From Bin34 sp965219935 (GTDB taxonomy: Bacteria > Chloroflexota > Anaerolineae > Caldilineales > Caldilineaceae): DNA of 64,000 bases. A model generated the notes under the pieces. The model searched no databases, was not told the DNA's origin, and saw nothing but the letters and a program-made list of their open reading frames with translations. The position numbers were made by a program, and so were the translations under genes. The DNA lies in the NCBI GenBank assembly GCA_965219935.1, contig CBDCOU010000003.1, positions 3,658,001 through 3,722,000 on the forward strand, read 5' to 3'. Positions 24,459 through 33,585 of the stretch are shown piece by piece. The stretch's first letter is position 1. Each line of letters opens with the position of its first letter.

Positions 24459-24941
24459 ATGTATCTGCTGGATGCAAACGTTTTTATTCAGGCCAAGAAC
24501 CTGCACTACGGATTTGACTTTGTTCCTGCCTTCCGGGACTGGTTGATTTGGGAAAATTCGACAGGAAAGGTGGCAAGCGTCGAGAAAGTTGCCGATGAGT
24601 TGCGTGTCGGAGGAGACGAGCTCTCGGAGTGGGCCAAAGAGCGAGGCGAGGGTTTCTTTCTCAAGCCGGATGTGGACGTGGCAACAGCATTGAATCAGGT
24701 AAGCAATTGGGCGAGCGGTCAGGGTTGTGTTCCAGCGGCCGTGGCCACGTTTTTGCAGGTTGCCGACCTTTGGCTTGTTGCACATGCCCAGGCGCACAAT
24801 TGCGTGGTGGTTACACATGAGATTCCGGCCTCCACCATCAGGAAGATCAAGATTCCAAACGCCTGTATCGGTTTGGGACTTCGTTGCATCAATCCATTTC
24901 AGATGTTGCGGAAGAACAAGGCTCGGTTCGTACTCGGCTAA
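24459..24941 (+). CDS. DUF4411 family PIN-domain protein (putative toxin)
   Basis: A 160-residue PIN-like nuclease. The first acidic residue is in YLLDANVFIQAKN, the second block in SVEKVADELRVGGDELSEWA, and the last in VVTHEIPASTIRKIKIPNAC, with CINPFQMLRKNKARFVLG closing the fold as in DUF4411. PIN domains cleave RNA using a cluster of Asp/Glu residues. ATG 24459 follows the restored ImmA stop by two bases; an in-frame TTG at 24450 would overlap it. Together they form a type II toxin-antitoxin-like pair. The next feature downstream is a decapitated transporter gene. Confidence 0.8.
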   Translation: MYLLDANVFIQAKNLHYGFDFVPAFRDWLIWENSTGKVASVEKVADELRVGGDELSEWAKERGEGFFLKPDVDVATALNQVSNWASGQGCVPAAVATFLQVADLWLVAHAQAHNCVVVTHEIPASTIRKIKIPNACIGLGLRCINPFQMLRKNKARFVLG

Positions 24942-25134
24942 TCCGATGCCGGTCGCGTTCATGCAGCAGAGCTGGTCGCAAAGGGCCCGTGCACCGGCTC
25001 CCACTTCGCGAACGTTGTCGTATCTTGGGAACAAGGGATGGCTCGGTATCAGTTCGGCAGCCCTGCGCGGAGCCTTCCCTCTGGCCACTTTGGCAAGGGC
25101 GAGCGGAGGGCTTGGGAAGGTCGATGCATGGCTG

Positions 25135-25917
25135 TTGGCGGCCCGTTTCGCCGACAACCCGGACTTCGTGGTCTATGAAGGCCCGTCGTTCGTCACGAAT
25201 CTGTTCAACTTCAACTACCACAAGGACGCCTGGAACGATGTCCGCGTCCGCCATGCCATGATGTACGGCATCGATCGGGCGTCGATCATCCGCGACGTGT
25301 TCAACGGCACGGCGCAGGCAACTCCTTGCAACGATCCCTATCCGGCGTTTTGGCCTGACGATGCCAACTACTACGAGCACAACCCGGACCTGGCACGGGA
25401 GCTGCTGGCGGAAGCCGCAGCCGACGGGATCGACCTGAGCGGTCTCTCCTTCGAGATTCCGACCTACTACACCTCCCAGCTGGCCAAGGACATCCTGACC
25501 GTCTTCCAGGCCAACCTGGCCGACATCGGGATCGATGCCGCCCCGGCGTTTGTCGACGTGCCGACCTGGCGCAACGTGGTGGAGCAGAACATGGAGTTCG
25601 ACTTCACCTACCGCGGCTACGGCGCGGGCCCGGCCTCGATCGGGACCAGCTGGTACACCGCCGACAACATCTGGGGCCTTGATGATCCGACCTACGCGGA
25701 CCTGGTGGCGGCCATGGAGAGCGCCTTCTCGTTCGAGGAGTATCGCGAGGCGCGCACCAACCTCTGCGCGTACCAGAACGAACAGCAGACGTTCGCCTAC
25801 TTCTGGGTCTCGACCCGCTACGGCATCGCCGGCGCCAACGTAAAGGACTTCCACTACTTCCCGGCTCCGGGCGGCGGTCCCTATGTTGACAACGCCGAAC
25901 GGTGGTATATCGACTGA
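25135..25917 (+). pseudogene. C-terminal half of a peptide-type ABC solute-binding protein (family 5)
   Basis: From FADNPDFVVYEGPSFVTNLF onward the frame is a good SBP_bac_5 C-terminal domain: NFNYHKDAWNDVRVRHAMMY, GIDRASIIRDVFNG, YYEHNPDLARELLAEA, and a plausible C-terminus YVDNAERWYID. Normal members are about 550-600 residues with a lipoprotein signal; the N-terminal half is missing. Upstream sequence back to the DUF4411 stop at 24941 is open but does not resemble a binding protein. The gene was apparently cut when the ImmA/DUF4411 module arrived. Two permease genes of the same transporter follow at 26213 and 27167. Confidence 0.75.
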
Positions 25918-26212
25918 CAGTTGCCCGCAGCCGGCGGCTGCCGCCTTGCCCGAAGCTTTGGCTTGTGAAGGCAAGGCACAGCCGTCGGTTGCCATGGCCG
26001 GCCGGCTGGTTCAGGTCAGCCCGCCGGCCTTTTCTGATCCGGCAGCGGGAGACAGCGCGCCAATCGCCTGAGTCGCACCGGCCCTGCCGTACGGCTGAAG
26101 GCAGGACCCGGACATTCGCGCCGAGGATTGGCAGCCACCATTTGGGCCGCGTGTGCCTTCCTTGCCGACCCACCGGGTGGCTCCAGGAAGGCGTGTTCGC
26201 TGCCTAGCCGAC

Positions 26213-27166
26213 ATGCAGTACTTCATTCGCCGCACCCTGATCAACATCCCGATTCTGTTCACGGTGACGTTGATCATCTTTGCACTGATCAACCTGGCGC
26301 CCGGCAGCGTCGTGGACTTCTACGTCAACGAGGAAATCGGGATCACCCGCGAGGATCTCGCGCATGTCGAGGAAAGGTTCGGGCTGAACGACCCGATTCC
26401 GGTCCGCTACGTCAAGTGGCTGGGTGCGACTCTGCGCGGCGACCTGGGGTTCCGCTTCAAGAACGGCGACGATGTCGCCGAAGTGCTGGTCGTGCGCATG
26501 CAGCGCACCTTCCAGCTGATGGGAACGTCGCTCCTGATTGGCGCCGTGGCCGGCATCACCCTGGGCGTGTTCATCGGCCTGCGGCAGTATTCCGTGTGGG
26601 ACTTCACCCTGACCGGCCTGTCGTTCGTGGGCATCTCCATGCCGGCCTTTGTGGCCGGGATCTTCGGCCTCTACCTGTTCTCGGTGCAGGTCAACTGGTT
26701 CCCGTCCGGCGGCATGGGCACGGTCGGCCAGGAGACCACCCTGTGGGACCGCCTCTACCACCTGGTGCTGCCGGCCGGCACGCTGGCCGTCTTCAACTTG
26801 GCGACCTACATGCGGTTTACGCGGTTCAGCATGCTGGAGGTCAAGGCCGAGGACTACATCCGCACCGCCCAGGCCAAGGGGCTGGGAGACCGGGTCGTCA
26901 CGTGGCGGCACGTGTTCCGGAACGCCCTCCTGCCGGTCGTGACCATTATTGGCCTCAGCATTCCACAACTGGTTGCCGGCGCCCTGTTCACGGAGACCAT
27001 CTACAGTTGGCCCGGCATGGGATCCCTGTTCGTTGACGCCGTGGCCGCCCGGGACTACCCGATGGTCATGGGCATCATGCTGGTGACGGCCATTGTGGTC
27101 CTGGTGGCCAATCTGATGACCGATTTGGCCTACGCCGTTTTCGATCCGCGCATTCGGTACGAGTAA
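26213..27166 (+). CDS. peptide/nickel-type ABC transporter permease, DppB-like
   Basis: A 317-residue inner-membrane permease with six or so helices. It begins MQYFIRRTLINIPILFTVTL, the conserved DppB N-terminus, and contains the EAA-type loop YIRTAQAKGLGDRVVTWRHV followed by FRNALLPVVTIIG and the C-terminal ETIYSWPGMGSLFVDAVAARDYP. ATG 26213 is placed at the start of homology. The interval of nearly 300 bases after the binding-protein remnant holds no gene. The stop TAA abuts the GTG of the next permease with no gap, so the two are co-translated. No ATPase genes are present locally. Confidence 0.9.
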   Translation: MQYFIRRTLINIPILFTVTLIIFALINLAPGSVVDFYVNEEIGITREDLAHVEERFGLNDPIPVRYVKWLGATLRGDLGFRFKNGDDVAEVLVVRMQRTFQLMGTSLLIGAVAGITLGVFIGLRQYSVWDFTLTGLSFVGISMPAFVAGIFGLYLFSVQVNWFPSGGMGTVGQETTLWDRLYHLVLPAGTLAVFNLATYMRFTRFSMLEVKAEDYIRTAQAKGLGDRVVTWRHVFRNALLPVVTIIGLSIPQLVAGALFTETIYSWPGMGSLFVDAVAARDYPMVMGIMLVTAIVVLVANLMTDLAYAVFDPRIRYE

Positions 27167-28084
27167 GTGGCATCTTCAAGCGCTCCGTCGGCCATGCCGG
27201 AATTCGCTGCAGCCGGCGACCTGTCGCAGGTGGCGCCGGTTTCGCCGGCCCAGCACGCCATGCGCCGCTTTCGGCGCCATCCCCTGGCCGTGATCGGCCT
27301 GGTGTTATTCGTTGTGGTTCTGGTCCTGACCCTGAGCGCACCCGTCATCGATCGCTACCCCTACGAGCAGCTCAACCTGCGCGACAAGTTCCTGTCGCCC
27401 AGTACGGCACACTGGCTCGGCACGGACCGGGTCGGCCGGGACATTTGGAGCAGACTGCTGCACGGCGGCCGCGTCTCCCTTTTGGTCGGAGTAAGTTCGG
27501 CCGCCATGACCATCGGCATCGGGACCCTGCTAGGCGTGCTCTCGGGCTACTACGGCGGGGTCGTGGACATGCTCATCATGCGCTTCACGGATGTGGTCAT
27601 GACCTTCCCGGGCGTGGTCATCATCCTGACCGTGGCGACCTTCCTGGGCCCCAGCATCTGGAACGTCATCATGCTGATCGGCCTGTTCGGCTGGATGGGT
27701 ACGGCCCGACTGGTCCGGGGCCAGGTGCTTTCCCTGCGCGAGCAGCAGTACGTGCTGGCAGCCCGCGCCATCGGCACGTCGAACGGACGGATCATCCGCA
27801 CCCATGTCCTGCCCGGTGTCGTGGCGCCGCTGCTGGCTTCGGTCACCTTCGCCATCAACGGCGGCATTTTGCTGGAGGCCGGTCTGAGTTTCCTAGGCGT
27901 GGGGATCCCCTTGCCGACCCCCAGCTGGGGGAACATGCTGGAGACTGCCCGCAGCCTGGATGTCCTGCAGGACGGTCCCTGGATCTGGATGCCGCCCGCG
28001 TTCATGATTTTGCTGACGGTTCTCAACATCAACTTCATTGGCGACGGGCTGCGCGACGCGCTGGACCCCAAGCACATCACCTAA
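27167..28084 (+). CDS. peptide/nickel-type ABC transporter permease, DppC-like
   Basis: A 305-residue permease partner of the preceding DppB-like protein. The N-terminal cytosolic segment ends HAMRRFRRHPLAVIGLVLFV, leading into helix 1; then SPSTAHWLGTDRVGRDIWSR, typical of DppC, and the EAA loop YVLAARAIGTSNGRIIRTHV. GTG 27167 starts immediately after the previous stop. Because the binding protein is truncated and no DppD/DppF ATPases are seen, the importer is probably nonfunctional as encoded here or relies on components elsewhere. Confidence 0.9.
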   Translation: MASSSAPSAMPEFAAAGDLSQVAPVSPAQHAMRRFRRHPLAVIGLVLFVVVLVLTLSAPVIDRYPYEQLNLRDKFLSPSTAHWLGTDRVGRDIWSRLLHGGRVSLLVGVSSAAMTIGIGTLLGVLSGYYGGVVDMLIMRFTDVVMTFPGVVIILTVATFLGPSIWNVIMLIGLFGWMGTARLVRGQVLSLREQQYVLAARAIGTSNGRIIRTHVLPGVVAPLLASVTFAINGGILLEAGLSFLGVGIPLPTPSWGNMLETARSLDVLQDGPWIWMPPAFMILLTVLNINFIGDGLRDALDPKHIT

Positions 28085-28183
28085 TCCGAACTGCACTCGG
28101 CGAAGGGGTTCCGGGGACAGCCTCTTCCGAAGCATCCGGCTCCGCGCCGCCGCGCGGACCGTCCACAACAGGCGGCAGGCACC

Positions 28184-30004
28184 ATGAAACTGGCAACCTA
28201 TGCATTTGAAGGCCGCGAGACCTTCGGGCTGATCATTGACCATCCGGCCGACGGAGAACCCTGGGTGTTCAACCCGGAGGATGCGGAGGCGCTGCTGGCG
28301 ACATACGCGCTGGCGCCCACAGCTCCGTTCGCAGCTCCTCCCCGGTTTCTGGCCCAACGGCCATGGCCCGATTCACTGGCCGGGTTCCTGGCACGGGGCC
28401 AAGCCGGCATGGAGGCCGCGCGCAGGTTGCAGGACTTTCTGCTGAGGTTTCTGGAGCAGGCCGACCGGATGCTCCTGAACCAGGCGGGCCGGCCGCTGGC
28501 CCAAGTGGATTTGTGTGCTCCGATCCCGCGTCCCCGGCTGTACTTCGGGCTGGTGCAGAACAGCCCCAGTTCGATCCGCTACAACGCGAACCGCGCAATC
28601 CTGCATCTCATGCCCCAGGGCCACACCCGGCCCCAGGGTGCGGTGGCGGGACCATCCGATCCCGTCTGGGTTGCGCCCGACTGCGGCGGTTTCGGCTGGA
28701 ACCCGGAGCCGGCCTTCGTCATTGGCCGCGGCGGCCGTGACATTCCCATTGAAGAAGCCCTCTCGCATGTGGCCGGCATGACCGTGGTGCTGGACATTAC
28801 CGGGCGCCACTACCACGGCAAGTTTGACAGGCTGCCCCAGCCGCCGTCGGACTGGTTCGCCGATGCCACCGCCTCCTGGCTGGACAAGAAGACGGACACC
28901 TTCTGCCCCATGGGGCCGTGGCTCGCCACGATGGACGAAATCGGCAACCCCTACGACCTCCTGATTCATACGCGCCAGTCCGGGGTCCTGCGCGATCGTT
29001 CTCACACCAACTCGATGATTATCGGCATCGAGCGGCTGGTCAGTTGGCTGTCGTCCTTCATGACGCTGCAGCCCGGCGATGTGGTGCACATGGGCACCAT
29101 GGGCGTGGACGGCATGGTCGTGACCCCTGCCATGGCCTTCGGTCCCGACGACAGCCTGGAAGGCGAAATCGAGCGCGTGGGCACACTGCGCAGCCGCCTG
29201 GTGCTGGGCGATCGGGAAGACTGGCGGCCCACCGCCCATCCATCCCGAACCATCCATCCGGCCCCGGCCGCCCGGAGCGTGCAGGCCAAGGGTCAGGCGG
29301 TCCTGGCGACACCGCAGGACTGGTCGTTGCCGGCTGTTCGGCACTTCTGGACCGTGTACGGCAACTCCCCGGCGGCCGCCGCCGAGTACGGCACCGCGGC
29401 CAGCCGCTGGCCGCGGGTTCTGAACGGCCCGGCAAGCGCGTTGGGCCCGTCGGGGGAACCCATCCGCATCCGTTCCCGGGCGACGGTGCTGGCCTTCGGC
29501 CCGGAATTGGCCTTTGTCGTGGATCGGCTGGCCAAGCAGGTGGACGAGGCGGACGCGGAACGGTACATCCTGGGTTACCTGGCGGTGGCCGCGCTGTTGG
29601 ATGCCTCGTTCCAGCCGCCGGTGCGGGAGCCGGCCACGCCCCAGGAATTCAATATGCCGCTGGTGTATGGACGCTGGGGCGACGGCTACAACGCCGTCAG
29701 CGACAGGCCTGTGGCCCTGTCTGCCGAAGCCGTCCGGGGTCGCGCCATGACCCTGTCGGTTCCGGGGATTGGCAGCGTGGTTGGCAACACCGACGCGTAC
29801 CTGCAACCGGCGTCGCGCGTCCTGTCCTTTCTGTCCGGACAAATCACGCTCTTTCCGGGGGATGTGGTGACACTGGGGCCGGTGACCCGACCATTGATGG
29901 TTCCTGTCGACCAACCCTTGGCTCCGGATGCGGCGGTGCAGGTGGAAGTCGAGGGAATTGGCACGGTCGAGAGCCGGATTTTGGATGAGCGGGTTTGTGG
30001 CTGA
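28184..30004 (+). CDS. tandem fumarylacetoacetate hydrolase (FAH) domain protein
   Basis: A 606-residue protein with two FAH-like domains. The first (roughly residues 110-345) has PRPRLYFGLVQNSPSS, a metal-site-like EPAFVIGRGGRDIPIEEAL, LDKKTDTFCPMGPWLAT and PGDVVHMGTMGVDGM. The second (roughly 385-600) repeats the plan with ELAFVVDRLAKQVDEADAER, FNMPLVYGRWGDGYNAVSDR and PGDVVTLGPVTRPLMVPVDQ but has lost several residues, for example the KxxDTFxPxGPW block. FAH enzymes hydrolyse or decarboxylate diketo acids in aromatic or sugar-acid catabolism. ATG 28184 begins homology. It follows the permeases by 100 bases, so the transported compound may be its substrate (inference). Confidence 0.8.
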   Translation: MKLATYAFEGRETFGLIIDHPADGEPWVFNPEDAEALLATYALAPTAPFAAPPRFLAQRPWPDSLAGFLARGQAGMEAARRLQDFLLRFLEQADRMLLNQAGRPLAQVDLCAPIPRPRLYFGLVQNSPSSIRYNANRAILHLMPQGHTRPQGAVAGPSDPVWVAPDCGGFGWNPEPAFVIGRGGRDIPIEEALSHVAGMTVVLDITGRHYHGKFDRLPQPPSDWFADATASWLDKKTDTFCPMGPWLATMDEIGNPYDLLIHTRQSGVLRDRSHTNSMIIGIERLVSWLSSFMTLQPGDVVHMGTMGVDGMVVTPAMAFGPDDSLEGEIERVGTLRSRLVLGDREDWRPTAHPSRTIHPAPAARSVQAKGQAVLATPQDWSLPAVRHFWTVYGNSPAAAAEYGTAASRWPRVLNGPASALGPSGEPIRIRSRATVLAFGPELAFVVDRLAKQVDEADAERYILGYLAVAALLDASFQPPVREPATPQEFNMPLVYGRWGDGYNAVSDRPVALSAEAVRGRAMTLSVPGIGSVVGNTDAYLQPASRVLSFLSGQITLFPGDVVTLGPVTRPLMVPVDQPLAPDAAVQVEVEGIGTVESRILDERVCG

Positions 30005-30170
30005 ATCGGGATTCAGTCTTCGAATTGGAGGCTGTTGGCGGGACAACGGTCATACGATGCAGGCTGAGCGGGTCCAGCCGCTGGTTTCAGTCTCCTGACC
30101 CAAAGCCAGCTCCTGCACCTGTGAACCCAGCGTGATAGCATCACTGACCCGGAACCGGAAGGGGGTTGCA

Positions 30171-30503
30171 ATGCGCGTCGACTACAGCGAAGTGAAAGAG
30201 AAGTACACCGAGATCATCAAGGATTTGCTTACCCAGAGATTTGGCGACGAAATTGTCTTTGATCCAATCGTGGTCAAGGCGGATCCAGAGGTCTGTCCCG
30301 ACCCGGAAACACCGTCATTGTTTGCCTACATCGCATTCAATGGGGATGACAGCAAACTGGATTATGATTTCAGAACTGAATTGACCGAGGAGCTTTGGCC
30401 TCACGCGATCGAACTTGGATTTCCGAGTGTTCCGGTACAGGAGTTTGTGCCCAAAGCCAATTGGGATCGGCTGTGGCCAGAGTTCAAGATATGGTTCAAA
30501 TGA
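30171..30503 (+). CDS. small acidic protein of unknown family, partner of a HEPN protein (copy 1)
   Basis: A 110-residue protein beginning MRVDYSEVKEKYTEIIKDLL and containing FGDEIVFDPIVVKADPE, PSLFAYIAFNGDDSKLDYDF and a tryptophan-rich end (ANWDRLWPEFKIWFK). No nucleotidyltransferase motif (GSxARGxxxxxSDxD) is present, so it is not an MNT-type antitoxin. AAGGGGG lies seven bases before ATG 30171; the frame is open to 30132. Its TGA overlaps the ATG of the HEPN gene by four bases. A close paralog starts at 63807, which shows that the family is mobile or amplified. Function unknown; an antitoxin or cofactor role is inferred from the pairing. Confidence 0.65.
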   Translation: MRVDYSEVKEKYTEIIKDLLTQRFGDEIVFDPIVVKADPEVCPDPETPSLFAYIAFNGDDSKLDYDFRTELTEELWPHAIELGFPSVPVQEFVPKANWDRLWPEFKIWFK

Positions 30504-30982
30504 TCTACGGAGATCTGATTCAATTGGCGAAGCGGCACTCTGCGATTAGTGAGGAGAGCGATCAGGATCAGTTGAGACAAATCGAACTTCGCGCCGCGAT
30601 TCGATGTGCCTACTACGCGCTGTTCCACATGCTGTCACAACAGTGCGCGGATCTCTTTGCCGGCCAGGATCCGGACAACCGCAGCACTCGAGCGTGGGTT
30701 CAAGCCTACCGCGGTTTGCAACATGGAACGGTGAGAAACAGGTGTGCCAACAACCAATACATCGTGGAGTTCCCTTCGGATATCATGCACTTTGCCGAGA
30801 AATTCGTACAAATGCAATCAAGGCGCCACTTGGCCGACTATGATCCTCAAGTGAAGTTTGACAGTTTGTCGGTAACATCTGCAGTCGAGGAAGTTGCGGT
30901 GGTGATTGCCGCGTACGAGGCGGTCAGCGAGAAGCATCGCCGGGCATTCGCCGTGTACGTAACATCCCCTTTACACAGGTAG
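30500..30982 (+). CDS. HEPN-like protein (putative RNase toxin)
   Basis: A 160-residue, mostly helical protein. LRAAIRCAYYALFHMLSQQC is the HEPN-type R-x-x-x-YYALFH helix, and WVQAYRGLQHGTVRNRC provides an R-x3-H variant of the catalytic R-x4-6-H motif. HEPN domains commonly act as RNases in toxin-antitoxin and abortive-infection systems. ATG 30500 overlaps the stop of the preceding gene (ATGA), so the pair is coupled. The upstream frame to 30395 lies inside the partner gene and is not used. The last 30 residues have no features. Relation to known HEPN pairs cannot be settled by eye. Confidence 0.65.
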   Translation: MIYGDLIQLAKRHSAISEESDQDQLRQIELRAAIRCAYYALFHMLSQQCADLFAGQDPDNRSTRAWVQAYRGLQHGTVRNRCANNQYIVEFPSDIMHFAEKFVQMQSRRHLADYDPQVKFDSLSVTSAVEEVAVVIAAYEAVSEKHRRAFAVYVTSPLHR

Positions 30983-31505
30983 CGCCCCTGATGGTTGCCT
31001 CCAATTGGGGCCAGCGGCAGGATCGTTCCACTCCACCTGATGTCCGTGTCAGTACGCATTTCCAGCCCCTCGAGCCGGTGGGGGGTGGCCAGTTGAACCG
31101 CTCCGGTTGTCTGGGTGTCCTGCGCAGTTTGATGCCTGTGGATGGGTAGGGCGTATTTCAGATTGTCTCGTCCCGTTCATCGTGCTACCGATTGGTCCGG
31201 TAGACCAGGCAGACCTCCTGCAATTGGTAGTCGAACGCCTTCTGAAGCTTGGCGATCCACTGTTGCAGACGTTCCGCTCCCCGATGTTAATCCCGCACCG
31301 GTAGCACTACCTGCAGCTCGTAAACCCGACGATGGGAGACACCCACGATGAACAGGCGATTGGGACCGGGTTCCTCTGGGATTGAGCGCATCAGGGAAGC
31401 AATCCAACGGACTGTCTTAAAGGTCTTCTGGATGCAGGCGCGTGACGGGGAGGCATGCACCGGCTGCTTCCCACGCTCGTGTTGTCGTCCTGCCACACAG
31501 CCAGG
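30983..31505. other. intergenic region with no recognisable gene
   Basis: Short open frames occur on both strands, for example minus 31287-31496, but they lack ribosome-binding sites and recognisable motifs. Base composition is close to coding, so decayed sequence is likely. No hairpin terminator with T-run was found. Confidence 0.3.
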
Positions 31506-33143
31506 CTACTCCCAAACGATTTCAAGTTCTCCGTTCAGGATCCGTTGTCGGATGACCTTCTTGTCGAACTTGCCCACGCCGGTCTTGGGAATTTCCGATA
31601 CCAGGGCCATTGCGTCCGGCAACCAGAAGCGGGGGAACTTCGGTGCCAGATGCCGGCGCACGTCCTGCAGTGAGATGCCTTTGTCCCGACCATGCGGCAC
31701 GATGACCGCCAACGGACGCTCCCCCCATTGCTCGTCGGGCAGGGCGACGAATGCCGCCTCCCGAATGTTGGCGTGTGACAGAAGCGTGTTTTCCAACTCC
31801 ACCGAGGAGATCCATTCGCCTCCGCTCTTGATGAGGTCCTTGGTGCGATCCGTGATCCGGATGTACCCGTAGGGGTCCATGGTGGCGATGTCACCCGTGC
31901 GGAACCAGCCGTCGGGAGTGAAGTGTTCGGCCTGGTGTTCGGTTCGGTAGTACTGCGACGCCACCCAGTGTCCCTTGACCTGGATTTCGCCGGCGGAGCG
32001 ATCGTCCCAAGGCTGTTCCCCTTCATCCCGAGCAATGCGCAGGTCGACGCCGGCCACGGGAGGTCCCTGACGGGCTTTGATGTCCCATGCCGCCTCCGGA
32101 TCCAGATCCCGGTGTCGGGACAGAGGCACGCACACGGAACCAATGGGTGACGTCTCGGTCATGCCCCAGGCATGCATGACATTGACGCCCAATTCCTGTT
32201 CGTAGGCTTTTATCAACGGACGGGGCATGGCCGATCCACCCACGATGAGAGCCCTGATGGAGGAGATGTCCACCGGATTGCGCTTCAACTCGTGGTACAG
32301 GGAATTCCAGATGGTCGGGACCCCGGCTGCGACCGTGATCCGCCGGTCGTGCAGCAATTCGGCCAACGAGGCGGCATCCAGAAACGGGCCCGGCATTACC
32401 AGATTGGCACCGGCCAACGCGGCACCGTACGGCAATCCCCAACACATGGCGTGAAACTGGGGCACCACGGCCAGCACGTTGTCCCGTTCCGTCAAGCCGA
32501 ATGCGTTGGCCTGGTTGACACCCATGGTGTGGAGGTACATGGAACGATGGGAGTAGAGGACGCCCTTGGGGTGTCCCGTGGTGCCGCTTGTGTAGCACAG
32601 GCCCATGGCCGCCCGTTCATCCCGGACAGGACACTCATGGGACGCGTCGGCCTCGCCCAATAGATCTTCATACCGGTGCATCGTGCCGGGCAGGTTGCAG
32701 GCGACCTGGTCCGCGCCGGACCAGATGATGAAGTGTTCGACCCCGCGGATCCGGTCCTTGATGTCTTCCAGCAGTGGTACCTGCGAGCCATCCACCAGAA
32801 TGGCGCGGTCCTCGGCGTGGTTGATGATGTAGGCCAACTGGTCCGAAGACAGCCGGATGTTGAGGGTGTGGATGACTCCTCCCATCTCCGGTATGCCGAA
32901 GTAGGCCTCCACATGCTGGTGGTGGTTCCAACCCAACGTACCCACCCGATCGCCCGGTTGGATGCCCAGGGCCGTCAAGGCATTGGCCAGTTTCTTGACC
33001 CGCGTGTGCAGGTCCCGATAGGTCATGACATGGAGGGAACGATCGGGTTGCCGGGTGACAACCAGCTTCGACCCGAAGATGCGTTGCGCATGCTCCAGAA
33101 TGCTGCCCACCGTCATGGGCATGGACATCATGAGACCGTGCAT
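31506..33143 (-). CDS. long-chain acyl-CoA ligase (AMP-forming)
   Basis: A 545-residue member of the ANL superfamily that activates a carboxylic acid, usually a fatty acid, as acyl-AMP and then acyl-CoA. The P-loop-like motif is GLCYTSGTTGHPKGVLYSHR; core motifs HAWGMTETSPIGS, GWFRTGDIATMDPYGYIRIT and DRTKDLIKSGGEWISSVELE (A8) follow; the catalytic C-terminal Lys is in PKTGVGKFDKKVIR. ATG 33143 (MHGLMMSMPMTVGSILEHA) matches how this subfamily begins; ATG 33155 is four codons upstream. Monocistronic on the minus strand. The position next to PhyH-type genes elsewhere in the window is suggestive of acyl-CoA oxidation but not adjacent. Confidence 0.9.
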   Translation of the reverse strand: MHGLMMSMPMTVGSILEHAQRIFGSKLVVTRQPDRSLHVMTYRDLHTRVKKLANALTALGIQPGDRVGTLGWNHHQHVEAYFGIPEMGGVIHTLNIRLSSDQLAYIINHAEDRAILVDGSQVPLLEDIKDRIRGVEHFIIWSGADQVACNLPGTMHRYEDLLGEADASHECPVRDERAAMGLCYTSGTTGHPKGVLYSHRSMYLHTMGVNQANAFGLTERDNVLAVVPQFHAMCWGLPYGAALAGANLVMPGPFLDAASLAELLHDRRITVAAGVPTIWNSLYHELKRNPVDISSIRALIVGGSAMPRPLIKAYEQELGVNVMHAWGMTETSPIGSVCVPLSRHRDLDPEAAWDIKARQGPPVAGVDLRIARDEGEQPWDDRSAGEIQVKGHWVASQYYRTEHQAEHFTPDGWFRTGDIATMDPYGYIRITDRTKDLIKSGGEWISSVELENTLLSHANIREAAFVALPDEQWGERPLAVIVPHGRDKGISLQDVRRHLAPKFPRFWLPDAMALVSEIPKTGVGKFDKKVIRQRILNGELEIVWE

Positions 33144-33585
33144 GGTCTTGAACATCCTTGTGGGGAACGATGTTGTGTCGGAAGGGCGGCCGGAACGCGG
33201 GTGCCGGACCGGAATGGCGCGGAAACAGTTGGCAACAGGTGGAGGTCCCGATGGAATTGTGCCACTGTCTGTCCGGGTCGGAACAACGTCGCATTCAGGC
33301 CCTGCCTTGCCGCACAGGGGGCCGAGCCCGTAGTGAGGAGTGGTCGCCGGAAGCCTTAAAAATGCGGTTCCCGGCTCGGACAAGTGAAAAGACAGGAAGT
33401 GACATTCGCCCCCAATCACTGCATCGAGGCAGATGGCTGACGTCAAGGGTTGGCCCGCTCCCCGACCCCGATCGCTGCAGCGGAGCGAAACACAGGAACC
33501 GATCAGACTGGCTGGGACGCGTCCAAGATTCCGCCGCGGGACCGCAACGTTCCCAGCTCCGGTCTTGCCGGATGGCCCCGGCGAG
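33144..33585. other. intergenic region between acyl-CoA ligase and AAA-like gene
   Basis: No gene is supported. It should contain the ligase promoter on the minus strand. Frames on both strands are arginine- and proline-rich without motifs. Confidence 0.3.

Noticed and set aside
28373..30046. 557-codon minus-strand ORF opposite the FAH gene
   Set aside because: Shadow frame; the plus-strand FAH domains are clear and the antisense has no motif.
30171..30982. HEPN-MNT toxin-antitoxin assignment
   Set aside because: The partner protein lacks the GSx10DxD nucleotidyltransferase motif, so the MNT label is not supported.
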